From: Terriglobales bacterium
GTDB lineage: Bacteria > Acidobacteriota > Terriglobia > Bryobacterales > Bryobacteraceae
Direction: 5' to 3'
Length of the DNA stretch: 64,000 bases
Assembly: GCA_027485675.1 (NCBI GenBank)
Contig: JAIXQP010000022.1
Coordinates: 186,001-250,000 of the forward strand
Shown: piece by piece, positions 19,479-28,614 of the stretch
How positions within the stretch are numbered: position 1 is the first letter of the stretch
Layout: every line of letters starts with the position of its first letter
Translations under genes and position numbers: made by a program
Notes under the pieces: generated by a model
Told to the model about the DNA's origin: nothing
Databases searched by the model: none
The model's input: the letters and a program-made list of their open reading frames with translations, nothing else

Positions 19479-20092
19479 GGCTTCGAATCGTAGAACTCCG
19501 CCGCCTTCGAACCGTATTCTGCTCTTTGACAACCAGTCCAACCAACCGGTTCACCCGAAGTGTGCCCACCCACGCAGGTCTTCGAGCCGGATCGTAAGCG
19601 ATCGAGACGCTTCGCCCCGCCCGGCCTCGAATCGTAAACCCCGCCGGCCCGGTTCACCCGAAGTGTGCCGACCCAGGCAGCTCATCGACCGGGATCATAA
19701 GCGATCAAGACGCTTCGATCCCTGCCCGGTGCGCCTCCCCATCCCGTCCGGCTTCGAATCGTAAACCGCCACCGGCCCGGTTCACCCAAAGTGCTCCGAC
19801 CCAGGCGGCTCTTCCACCGGGATCATATGCGATCAAGACGCTTCGATCCCTGCCCGGAGCGCCTCCCCATCCCGCCCGGCCTCGACTCGGCCCCCCCAAC
19901 GGCCCGGTTTACCCAAAGTGCGCCGACCCAGGCAGCTCTTCGAGCGGGACCGAATGCAATCAAGACGCTCCGATCCCCGCCCGGAGCGCCTCCCCATCCC
20001 GCCCGGCTTCCAATCGTAAACCGCCACCGGCCCCAAACGGGATTCCGCCCTTGGCCAACCCACCCCACCGGCCCGGTTCACCCAAAGGGTGC
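19479..20092. repeat. Imperfect tandem array; three core units of 127/128/127 bp (19623, 19750, 19878) flanked by divergent units
   Basis: Units start 'GGCYTCGAATCGTAAAC...GGCCCGGTTCACCCRAAGTG...GCGATCAAGACGCTTCGATCCC...CGCCTCCCCATCCCGCCC' at 19479, 19623, 19750, 19878, 20005; partial unit at 19410 inside the CDS. Confidence 0.9.
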
Positions 20093-20932
20093 CTACCGAA
20101 GCAGATCCTCCAGCTGAATCTTGGCGTCCGTCTTCGCGTCCCGGTACTTGATGATCACCGGCGTATAGATCGAGATCCCCCAATCCTTGCCCGGACCACT
20201 CGTCACCGCCCGCGAACCAGCCACCACCACAGCGCCCTCCGGAATCACCAGCGGCTCCTCATCCGTCGCCTTGATCACCGTCCCGTTCACCAGGTCATAC
20301 ACCGGCGTCGACCGGTTCAGGATCGTCCCCGTCCCCAGCACCGCCCGCGTCTTCACCACGGTCCCTTCATACACGCCACAGTTCCCGCCGCACAGCACGT
20401 CGTCTTCAATGATCACCGGCAGCGCGCCCACCGGCTCCAAGACCCCGCCAATCTGCACCGCGGCCGACAGATGCACCCGCGCGCCAATCTGCGCGCAAGA
20501 ACCCACCAGCGCATGCGAATCCACCATCGTCCCGTCGCCCACGTAAGCGCCCACGTTGATGTACATCGGCGGCATGCAGGTCACCGACTTGCCGATATAG
20601 CAGCCGTCCCGCACGCTCGATCCGCCCGGCACAATCCGAATGCCCGCATCGGCCGGAAACTGCCGCACCGGGTACGTCGCCTTGTCCATGAACGGCTGCC
20701 GCTGCGGGTCCACCGACATGTCCACAATCGCCCCCAGCCGGAAGCCTAGCAGGATCCCCTTCTTCACCCACGCGTTCACCCGCCACCCGGTCTTCTCCGC
20801 CGGGTCCGGCGACGCGCTCCGAATCGTGCCCGCGTTCAGCGCGGCCTTGAACTCGGCGAACAGCTTCCAGTGCTCTTCCGTGTAGCCGCCCGCCGGCTTG
20901 TTGTCAAACGCCTCTTCAATCCTTGCCTGCAA
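20093..20932 (-). CDS. dapD: 2,3,4,5-tetrahydropyridine-2,6-dicarboxylate N-succinyltransferase
   Basis: 279 aa; '[27 protein letters not shown]', left-handed beta-helix hexapeptides. Confidence 0.94.
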   Translation of the reverse strand: MQARIEEAFDNKPAGGYTEEHWKLFAEFKAALNAGTIRSASPDPAEKTGWRVNAWVKKGILLGFRLGAIVDMSVDPQRQPFMDKATYPVRQFPADAGIRIVPGGSSVRDGCYIGKSVTCMPPMYINVGAYVGDGTMVDSHALVGSCAQIGARVHLSAAVQIGGVLEPVGALPVIIEDDVLCGGNCGVYEGTVVKTRAVLGTGTILNRSTPVYDLVNGTVIKATDEEPLVIPEGAVVVAGSRAVTSGPGKDWGISIYTPVIIKYRDAKTDAKIQLEDLLR

Positions 20933-21797
20933 TCAATTCCTCCCATACTGCGTCCAGCTTCGCCATCGTCGCCGCCGCGGGCGGGCACATCGGCAACCGC
21001 CACACCGGCTCAAGCAATCCCATCTTCGCCATCAGGTACTTCACCGGAATCGGATTCGACTCGACAAAGTTCGCCTCCATCAACGGCAGCCACCGCCGCT
21101 GCAGGATCCGCGCCACATCGTATTCACCCAGCCGCGCCTTCAGCGCCAGCAGCGTCATCTCCCGCGGAATCTGGTTCGACACCACCGAGATAATCCCCTT
21201 CCCGCCCAGCGCCGTCAGCGGAATCGTAATCGAATCATCCCCGCTCAGCACATGGAAGCTCTCCGGTACCTCGTGGATTACCCGCGCCATCTGGCTGATG
21301 TTCCCCGACGCCTCTTTCACCGCCACGATATTGTCCATCGCCGCCAGTCGCTTTAACGTCGCCGGCTCCACGTTCACGCCCGTCCGCCCCGCCACGCTAT
21401 AGACCACAATCGGCGTCTGCACCGCCGCCGCAATCGCGGCGTAGTGCTGATACAGGCCCTCCTGCGTCGGCTTGTTGTAGTAGGGCGTCACCGAAAGCAA
21501 CCCGTCCACGCCCATCGCCGCCAACTCCTTGGCCAGCGCCACCACTTCGGCCGTGTTGTAGCCGCCCGCCCCGGCCACCACCGGCACCTTGCCCTTGGCC
21601 TCTTCGAGCGTGATCTCCACCACCCGCAGATGCTCGGCGTGCGTCAACGTCGGCGATTCGCCCGTCGTCCCGCACGGCACCAGGAAGTCGATGCCCTCGC
21701 TGATCTGCCGCTGCACCAGCGCCCGCAGCGTCGCCTCGTCGAGCGACAAGTCCTGCCGGAAAGGAGTAACTAACGCGGTCCCGCAACCCGTAAACAT
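20916..21797 (-). CDS. dapA: 4-hydroxy-tetrahydrodipicolinate synthase
   Basis: '[11 protein letters not shown]', '[17 protein letters not shown]', '[18 protein letters not shown]'. Confidence 0.96.
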   Translation of the reverse strand: MFTGCGTALVTPFRQDLSLDEATLRALVQRQISEGIDFLVPCGTTGESPTLTHAEHLRVVEITLEEAKGKVPVVAGAGGYNTAEVVALAKELAAMGVDGLLSVTPYYNKPTQEGLYQHYAAIAAAVQTPIVVYSVAGRTGVNVEPATLKRLAAMDNIVAVKEASGNISQMARVIHEVPESFHVLSGDDSITIPLTALGGKGIISVVSNQIPREMTLLALKARLGEYDVARILQRRWLPLMEANFVESNPIPVKYLMAKMGLLEPVWRLPMCPPAAATMAKLDAVWEELIAGKD

Positions 21798-21803
21798 GGT
21801 TCC

Positions 21804-22499
21804 TTACCTCGCTCCAAACAATATCTCGGAAAACTCGTAAAAGCCCTGCTTGCCCACCACCCACTTCGCCGCCTGCAGCGCACCCCGCGCGAAACCTTCC
21901 CGGCTCCGCGCCGTATGCCGCAGCGTGATCGTGTCCGCCGCCGAGTCAAAGCCGATCTCGTGCGTCCCCGGCACGCGCCCCGCCCGGTTCGAGCTCACGT
22001 CAATCGTCCGCCCATAACCGGCCGTCTTCATCTCGTCCACCAGCTTCAGCAGCGTCCCCGAAGGCGCGTCTTTCTTCTCATCGTGGTGGATCTCCCACGC
22101 ATACGCCCCGTACTCCGGCTGCTCCTTCAACAGGCGCGCCGCCTCGTGCACCAGCTTGAAGAACACGTTCACACCCACCGAGTAGTTCGGCGACCACACC
22201 ACCGGACTCCCGTGCGTCTCGCTCGCCTTCCGCACCCGGTCCATCTCGTCGAGCCAACCCGTCGTCCCGATCACCACCGGCACCCGCAGCGCCGTCAGCG
22301 CTTCCACGTTCCGTACGGTCGCGGTCGGAATCGAGAACTCAATCGCCACATCGATCCCGGCAAAGTTCTCCGCCGTCAACCCTTCAAAGTTGGCGTTGTT
22401 GTGCTCGTCCAGAATCAGCCCGACGCTCAGCCCGTACTCCGGCGCCAGCGCCTCCAGCATCTTCCCCATCTTGCCGTAGCCAATCAGAGCCAGCTTCAT
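21804..22499 (-). CDS. dapB: 4-hydroxy-tetrahydrodipicolinate reductase
   Basis: 'MKLALIGYGKMGKMLEALA', 'EIHHDEKKDAPSGTLLKL'. Confidence 0.95.
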   Translation of the reverse strand: MKLALIGYGKMGKMLEALAPEYGLSVGLILDEHNNANFEGLTAENFAGIDVAIEFSIPTATVRNVEALTALRVPVVIGTTGWLDEMDRVRKASETHGSPVVWSPNYSVGVNVFFKLVHEAARLLKEQPEYGAYAWEIHHDEKKDAPSGTLLKLVDEMKTAGYGRTIDVSSNRAGRVPGTHEIGFDSAADTITLRHTARSREGFARGALQAAKWVVGKQGFYEFSEILFGAR

Positions 22500-23845
22500 T
22501 CGAAAACCCTCTCGTCCAGCGTCGCGAAGAACTCCGCGTGCAGCGCGGCCACCGCCGCCGGCAACTCCCGGTCCTCCACCACCATACTCAAATTCAGCAG
22601 CGAAGCTCCCTGGCTGATCATGTGCAAGTTCGTCGTCCGCACCGCGCCAAACGCCCGCGCCGCCACGCCCGGCGTCTTCTTGATCCCCTCGCCCACCAGG
22701 CAGATAATCGAAAGCTCCCGCTCCACGCTCACCTCGGCGAACTTCGAAAGCTCAGCGACAATCGCCTCCAGGTTCTCCGTCATGTCGATGGTCAGCGACA
22801 CCGAAACCTCCGAGGTCGAAACCATATCCACGGGCGTCTCGAACCGGTTGAACGTCTCAAAGATCTTGTGCAGAAACCCGTGCGCCATCAGCATCCGCAA
22901 ACTCTGGATGTTCACGAGCGTAATGCCCCGCTTGCAAGCAATCGACTTCACGACGTTCGCCGAAGCCACCGTCTCGGCCACAATCCGCGTCCCCGGCGAA
23001 GCCGGATTCCGCGAGTTCAGAATCAGCACCGGGATGTTCTTCTCGACGGCCGGCACCACCGTCGCCGGATGCAGCACCTTCGCGCCGAAGTAAGCCAGCT
23101 CCGCCGCCTCAGCAAAGCTGATCAGCTTCACGCGATGCCCGCCCGGCAGAATCCGCGGATCGCAAGTCAACATGCCATCCACATCCGTCCAGATCTGAAT
23201 CTCGCTCGCGCCAATCCCGGCGCCAAAAATCGAAGCCGAAAAGTCGCTTCCCCCGCGGCCCAGTGTCGTCGTGAAGCCGTCCTGCGTCGAGCCGATGAAG
23301 CCGCCCAGCACCACCACCTTGCCCAACTCCGCGAGCGGCTTCAAAATGCTCTGGCACTTGGCATAGGTCCGCGGATAGAGCGGCGCCGCCTGCGTATGCC
23401 GCCGGTCCGTGATCAACACCTCCCGCGCATCCACGTGCACGCTCGGCATCCCAAGCTTCTCGAACGCCACGGCCACGATCTTCGACGAAAGCCGCTCCCC
23501 GTAGCTCGAAATCAGGTCGACATACTGGTCCGGGAAATCGCCAATCTGCGTCAGTTCATCCAGAAACGCGCCCAGTTCCTGAAAGTGCAGCTCAATGAAT
23601 CCGCGCAGCGACCCGTCCGCCTCGCGCAGCGTGAACTGCTCGAGCGTATCCAGCGCTGTCTGCGCCGCTTCGCGCTGCCCGTCAGCGGCCAACTCCGCCG
23701 CCGCCAGCAAGCCGTTCGTCGTCTTCCCCATCGCCGAAACCACCACCACCGGCTTCTGGTCCAGACGCGCCCGGACAATCTCGGCGACTCGTGCAATCGC
23801 CGCGGCGGACTCGACCGACGAGCCGCCGAACTTCATGACAATCAT
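22496..23845 (-). CDS. lysC: Aspartate kinase
   Basis: 'MIVMKFGGSSVESAAAIARVAEIV', 'TTLGRGGSDFSASIFGAGI', C-terminal ACT domains. Confidence 0.96.
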   Translation of the reverse strand: MIVMKFGGSSVESAAAIARVAEIVRARLDQKPVVVVSAMGKTTNGLLAAAELAADGQREAAQTALDTLEQFTLREADGSLRGFIELHFQELGAFLDELTQIGDFPDQYVDLISSYGERLSSKIVAVAFEKLGMPSVHVDAREVLITDRRHTQAAPLYPRTYAKCQSILKPLAELGKVVVLGGFIGSTQDGFTTTLGRGGSDFSASIFGAGIGASEIQIWTDVDGMLTCDPRILPGGHRVKLISFAEAAELAYFGAKVLHPATVVPAVEKNIPVLILNSRNPASPGTRIVAETVASANVVKSIACKRGITLVNIQSLRMLMAHGFLHKIFETFNRFETPVDMVSTSEVSVSLTIDMTENLEAIVAELSKFAEVSVERELSIICLVGEGIKKTPGVAARAFGAVRTTNLHMISQGASLLNLSMVVEDRELPAAVAALHAEFFATLDERVFE

Positions 23846-24859
23846 CTATTCCAATCCTTTGAGTAACTGCGTCACCAGCGTTTCGTAGTGCTCCACCGCC
23901 GCCAGTAACTCCTTCTTCGGCACCCGCTCTTCGCTCGTATGCGCCACGTGAATCGTGCCCGGACCAAACAACAACGGCTGGCCCCACTGTCCGCCAAACG
24001 CCGGAATGTCCGTCGTGTACGCCACCACCGTCGTCGGAATGCCCGGCACCGGTTGCAGGTGCACCGCCGGAATGCAGAGGATCTCCCGCGCTTCGACGAG
24101 CCCCTCGCAAGCCGCCGCCACCGCTTCCCGAATCGGCGTGGGATCGTCGACAAGCCGGAAGAACAGGTCCGCCTTCGCCGCGTCCGGAATCACGTTCGGC
24201 GCCCGGCCACCGGCCAGCGTCGCGATGTTCAAGGTACACGGCCCCAGAATCGGGTGCGTCGGCAACTCGATCTTCCGAACCCGTTCCAACGCGTCGAGCA
24301 GCTTCAGCGTCGCCGATTCGCCCAGCTCCGGGTACGCCGAATGCGCCATCCGTCCGCTCGCATGCAACTCGTAGCGCAGCGCGCCTTTGGACCCAAGCGC
24401 CAACTGGCACTCGGTCGGCTCCCCGTTGATCAGATACTTCGACCCGCGCGGCTGCTTCGCCATGAAGTACGCCCCGGCCGAGTTCCTCTCCTCGCCTACG
24501 ACGAACAGCAGGGCGAAGTTCCGGACGCCCTTAGCCAGCATCGACTCCGAAGCCTTGATCATCGATGCGATGATGCCCTTCACATCGCAAGCCCCACGGC
24601 CCCAGATGAACTCGTCGTCCTCCCGCGAGGGGAAGAACGGCGGCACCGTGTCCGTGTGGGTCGACAGCGTCACCAGCGGCTCCCCGAACGTCACCAGGAT
24701 GTTCGACCGGTTGGGCTCCACCTCAATCAACTCCACCTTGCCGTCATACTGCGCGGCCAGCGGACGCAGATACTCCGCCAGATAGGCCACATGCGGCGCT
24801 TCGTTGCCGGTGATCGACTCAATGTCAACCAGCGCGCGAGTCAGTTCAAAGACATCCAT
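23846..24859 (-). CDS. dapE: M20-family succinyl-diaminopimelate desuccinylase-like
   Basis: 'MDVFELTRALVDIESITGNEAPHVAYLAEYL', 'STHTDTVPPFFPSREDDEFIWGRGACDVKG'; first gene of the lys operon. Confidence 0.8.
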   Translation of the reverse strand: MDVFELTRALVDIESITGNEAPHVAYLAEYLRPLAAQYDGKVELIEVEPNRSNILVTFGEPLVTLSTHTDTVPPFFPSREDDEFIWGRGACDVKGIIASMIKASESMLAKGVRNFALLFVVGEERNSAGAYFMAKQPRGSKYLINGEPTECQLALGSKGALRYELHASGRMAHSAYPELGESATLKLLDALERVRKIELPTHPILGPCTLNIATLAGGRAPNVIPDAAKADLFFRLVDDPTPIREAVAAACEGLVEAREILCIPAVHLQPVPGIPTTVVAYTTDIPAFGGQWGQPLLFGPGTIHVAHTSEERVPKKELLAAVEHYETLVTQLLKGLE

Positions 24860-24904
24860 AAGTTTGTGTTGTGGGGAGGGATTGCCGGAAGAAGGAGGGC
24901 CTTC

Positions 24905-25105
24905 CTCTCTAGCACTCCACTCGAAAGGACATCCGGCATTGCACCGGCTCTTCAAGTGACAGTGGACCGGCTTTCGCCCGCGTCCCCCAACCCGGCCGCC
25001 TGCCAAGCAGCGAACCAGATTTCGGCAAAATGCCCTGACCAGCTTGCTCCCGATGGCGGGAAACGCAGCAAGTGGCCGTGGCCGATGCGCCTCTACAGAG
25101 TCCTT
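24905..25105 (-). promoter_or_regulatory. Lysine riboswitch (L-box) upstream of the dapE-lysC-dapB-dapA-dapD operon
   Basis: Minus strand contains in order GTAGAGGCGC, GCCGAA, GGCCGGGTTGGGG, CCACTGTCA, TGGAGTGCTAG, matching conserved L-box blocks. Confidence 0.88.
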
Positions 25106-25133
25106 CCAGAGTAGCGGAGCCCGGCGCGCCCCG

Positions 25134-25928
25134 TCAACGCAAATGCCGCTTCAGGAAGGCCACCGACCGCGGAACAATCTCCTCCACGCCCTTGCCCGCA
25201 AAGGCGTGCCCGCGTCCCTCGAACCAGTGCACCTCGTGCGGCACACCCTTCGCCGCGAGTTCGGCCACCAGCCGCTCGGCCTGCTCCGCGCTCACCGCCT
25301 GGTCGTCCCTCCAGTGCATCACGAAAACCGGCGGCCCGCCCCGTTTCACCTGCAGCACCGGCGAAGCCGCGCGGATCGCCTCCTCGGGCACCGGCGGCCC
25401 GCCGAGATACTCCTCGATCAGGTTCGCCGAACTCTTGCCGGTGGTCTTCTTCAGGTTCTCCTCCGCGTTGCCGGCCATCCGCCAATCCCGCAAGTCGGTC
25501 GGGCCGGAGAGATCGATCACGGCGCGAACTCCGGGCTCGGAGAAGCCGGCCACCAGCGCAATCTGCGCCCCGGCCGAAGCGCCCATCAGCACCATGCGCT
25601 CCGGATCCAGATTCCAGCGCCCGGCATTCTTTCCGAGAAAGTCCATCGCCTTCCGCACGTCCTCCAACTGCGCCGGAAACTTCGCCCCCGGCGCCAACCG
25701 GTACTGCACCGCGGCCACCGCGTAGCCGGCCTCCACAAAGCCCGGCATCACCCGGTGAAACGACCGGCGGCTGCCCATCGACCATCCGCCGCCGTGCAAC
25801 CCCAGAATCACCGGAGAGCGCCCCGCGGGCGGCGCGGCGATATCGAGGCGCAGGTCCCCGTCGTAGACGATGTCCTCCTCGATCTTCGGCGGCGCGGCCA
25901 GCGCCAGCAGCAGACTTCGTCTCGTCAT
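25134..25928 (-). CDS. Alpha/beta hydrolase (acetyl-esterase/BD-FAE-like)
   Basis: 'PVILGLHGGGWSMGSRRSFHR', 'LMGASAGAQIALVAGF'. Confidence 0.88.
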   Translation of the reverse strand: MTRRSLLLALAAPPKIEEDIVYDGDLRLDIAAPPAGRSPVILGLHGGGWSMGSRRSFHRVMPGFVEAGYAVAAVQYRLAPGAKFPAQLEDVRKAMDFLGKNAGRWNLDPERMVLMGASAGAQIALVAGFSEPGVRAVIDLSGPTDLRDWRMAGNAEENLKKTTGKSSANLIEEYLGGPPVPEEAIRAASPVLQVKRGGPPVFVMHWRDDQAVSAEQAERLVAELAAKGVPHEVHWFEGRGHAFAGKGVEEIVPRSVAFLKRHLR

Positions 25929-27277
25929 CGCAAAGGGTCCTCCGTCCGCTGCATCCAGCGGCCCATCTCCTCTCGAAGATCGCTGATCTTCCCGGCGTAG
26001 CGCCGGTCTTCCGAAAGATCCGCCAACTCGTCCGGGTCTTTCGCCAGATCGAAAAGCTGGATCCGCTCACTCGCCGGAGCGTAGTAGCGAAGCAGCTTCC
26101 AGCGCCCCTGCCGGACGCCCCGCTGCAGGTTCCGGTAAGCGAAGAACAGCGACTCGTATCCCCCGCCGCCCAGCAGGTTCCGGCTCTGCACCGTCTCCGG
26201 CACCGGCAGCCCCGCGAGTTGGCAGAGGGTGGGATAGACGTCGTGCAGGTAGCAGAGCGAATCGACCCGTTTGCCCCGCTCGACGCCCGGCCCCGCCAGC
26301 ACCAGCGGCACCCGGACGCTATGGTCGTACAGGTTCTGCTTGCCGAACAGACCATGCCGCCCGACGGCCAAGCCGTTATCGGCCCCAAACACGATCACCG
26401 TCTCCCGCGCCTCGCCCGTGCGTTCGAGCGCTTCGAGAATGCGGCCAATCTGCGCGTCCATGTGGGTGATCATGGCGTAGTAATCGGCGAGGTGCTCCCG
26501 CACCACCTCCGGCGTCCGCGGAAACGGCGCGAGCATCTCATCGCGGATCTTCAACTCGCCGTTGTCGAACGGATGCTCCCCGCGAAAGCTCTTCGGCAGC
26601 CGCAGCCTCTCCGGCCGGTACTGCGCCCGCACCTCCGGCGGCGCCTGCCGCGGATCGTGCGGCGCCGTGAAGCAAACCGAAAGGAAAAACGGCTCCGCCC
26701 CCGGCTTGCGCCGCTCGAGAAAGCCGATGGCCGCATCGGCAAACAACTCCGAGGAGTGCTTGACCGCAATGCGGTCCGGCGCGGCGGCGTAGACGCCATC
26801 CGGGCGGAAGTCATGCTCGGGAACCTTCCAGTGGTCCGACCCGCCACCCATCAGAATCGATCCGCCCGCCGAAAAGGCCCGGGCGAACAGCGGCGCTCGG
26901 TTGTGCCATTTGCCGGTGCCGAAGGTCGTATAGCCATGGCGCCGGAAGTGCTCCGGCAGCAGCGTAAACGGCCCTTTGCGGCCGCGCCCGGTCACCTCCG
27001 CCGTCAACCGTTCATCAGCGCGAAACAGGCTCTGCCCGCTCCAGAACATCGCCCGGCTGGCGACGCAAACCGCCGGCGAGATACCGCCCATGATGTGGGC
27101 ATGCGTAAACGCCGTGCCCCGCGCCACCAGACGGTCCAGGTTCGGCGTGCGGATCTCGCGGTTCCCCAGCGCCGCGACCGTATCGAACCGCTGGTCATCG
27201 GAGAACAGGATCAGCACGTTAGGCCGCCGGCCTACGGCCGCCGCGCCCGTCGCCTGCATCCACTCGCGTCGCGTCAT
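25925..27277 (-). CDS. Sulfatase with non-canonical FGly motif (CVASR)
   Basis: 'RRPNVLILFSDDQRFDTVAALGNREIRTPNLDRLVARG...ISPAVCVASRAMFWSG'. Confidence 0.88.
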   Translation of the reverse strand: MTRREWMQATGAAAVGRRPNVLILFSDDQRFDTVAALGNREIRTPNLDRLVARGTAFTHAHIMGGISPAVCVASRAMFWSGQSLFRADERLTAEVTGRGRKGPFTLLPEHFRRHGYTTFGTGKWHNRAPLFARAFSAGGSILMGGGSDHWKVPEHDFRPDGVYAAAPDRIAVKHSSELFADAAIGFLERRKPGAEPFFLSVCFTAPHDPRQAPPEVRAQYRPERLRLPKSFRGEHPFDNGELKIRDEMLAPFPRTPEVVREHLADYYAMITHMDAQIGRILEALERTGEARETVIVFGADNGLAVGRHGLFGKQNLYDHSVRVPLVLAGPGVERGKRVDSLCYLHDVYPTLCQLAGLPVPETVQSRNLLGGGGYESLFFAYRNLQRGVRQGRWKLLRYYAPASERIQLFDLAKDPDELADLSEDRRYAGKISDLREEMGRWMQRTEDPLR

Positions 27278-28614
27278 CACGGCTGGTAGTCCTCGCCCCG
27301 CACGCTGCGGCGGCAGGACTCCCGCCACACGGTCAACGCCTGGCGCATCCGCGCCACTTCCGCCGGCTGACTCGCCGCCAGGTTCCGCTTCTCGCCGGGA
27401 TCGGCCTGAAGATCGAACAGCAGATCCTCAGAAGCATCGAGATTCGTCAGCAGCTTCCATCGATCCTCCACCCAAGCGAGGCGTGGCGACCCCCGCGTGA
27501 TCTTCGTCGTCTCAAACGCCAGCGCCGAGCCGCGCTGCTTGGCCTTGCCGTCGAGCAGTGGCAGCAGGCTCGCGCCGTCGATCGGACGGGCATCGGGAGC
27601 CTGCAACTCCAGCGCGGCCAGGATCGTCGGGAAGTAGTCGGACGTCGAGCAGGGCGCCCCGATCGTCCGTTTGCCCTTCCAGCGCGCGGGCCACTCGACG
27701 ATCGCAGGCACCCGCACGCCCCCTTCAAACAGGCTCGCCTTTCTGCCCCGCAACGGACCCGCCGTGCCGGGAAACTCTACCGTCTCCGCGTCGCCTTCCG
27801 GTCCATTGTCGCTCGCGTACCAGAGCATCGTGTCCCGCGCCACGCCCCATTCCCGCAGCTTCGCGCGGAGCCGGCCCACCTGCGTATCGAGCGCCGTAAT
27901 TGCGCCCCAGTAGTGCTGCTTGCTCTCCGGATGCTCGGCGTACAGCCGCCGGTATTCGGGCGTTGCCACCAGCGGCAGATGCGGCGCGTGGAACCAGATC
28001 ACACACAAGAACGGCTCCTTCGCCTGCACGGCTTTTTCGAGGAACTCGACCGCCTCGTCCAGGATGATCTTCGAGTCGTCCCCGCGCAGCGGCCGCGTCA
28101 CCTCGACGCCGTTCTTCCAATACTCCCGCGACGGCGGGTCCGCGGTCGGCACCTTGCGGACGGTCGAGAACCATTCCGTGAACCCGTTATCCGTCGGCGA
28201 GGACTGCTTCGGTCCATCAAAGTCGCCGAGGTGCCATTTCCCGAAGTGACCCGTGCGATAGCCCAGCGGCCGCAGCACCTCGGCGATGGTCCGCTCTCCG
28301 GCGGGCAATGCGTACTCCGAAGCCTGGCCCTCGCGCCCGGCGTTGGCGAAGTAGATGCCGTAGCGGAAGGGATGCCGACCCGTCAGGCAGCTCCCGCGCG
28401 TCGGCGAGCAGACCGGCGCGCCAGAGTAGAAGCGATTCAGCCGGACGCCTTCCCGCGCCATGGCGTCCAGATGCGGCGTCTTCACAACGGGATGGCCGTT
28501 AAAGCCCACGTCGCCCCAGCCCTGATCATCCGCCATCACCAGCACGATATTCGGTCGCGCGCGCCGGATCTGCGCCAAACCGGCCACGGCGCTCAAAAAA
28601 GCCCGGCGCTTCAT
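27277..28614 (-). CDS. Sulfatase (arylsulfatase family)
   Basis: 'RPNIVLVMADDQGWGDVGFNGHPVVKTPHLDAMAREG...CSPTRGSCLTGRHPFRYG'. Confidence 0.93.
   Translation of the reverse strand: MKRRAFLSAVAGLAQIRRARPNIVLVMADDQGWGDVGFNGHPVVKTPHLDAMAREGVRLNRFYSGAPVCSPTRGSCLTGRHPFRYGIYFANAGREGQASEYALPAGERTIAEVLRPLGYRTGHFGKWHLGDFDGPKQSSPTDNGFTEWFSTVRKVPTADPPSREYWKNGVEVTRPLRGDDSKIILDEAVEFLEKAVQAKEPFLCVIWFHAPHLPLVATPEYRRLYAEHPESKQHYWGAITALDTQVGRLRAKLREWGVARDTMLWYASDNGPEGDAETVEFPGTAGPLRGRKASLFEGGVRVPAIVEWPARWKGKRTIGAPCSTSDYFPTILAALELQAPDARPIDGASLLPLLDGKAKQRGSALAFETTKITRGSPRLAWVEDRWKLLTNLDASEDLLFDLQADPGEKRNLAASQPAEVARMRQALTVWRESCRRSVRGEDYQP

Noticed and set aside
19479-20092. Repeat array considered as CRISPR
   Set aside because: Units are about 127 bp and similar along their whole length; no short direct repeats with unique spacers and no cas genes nearby
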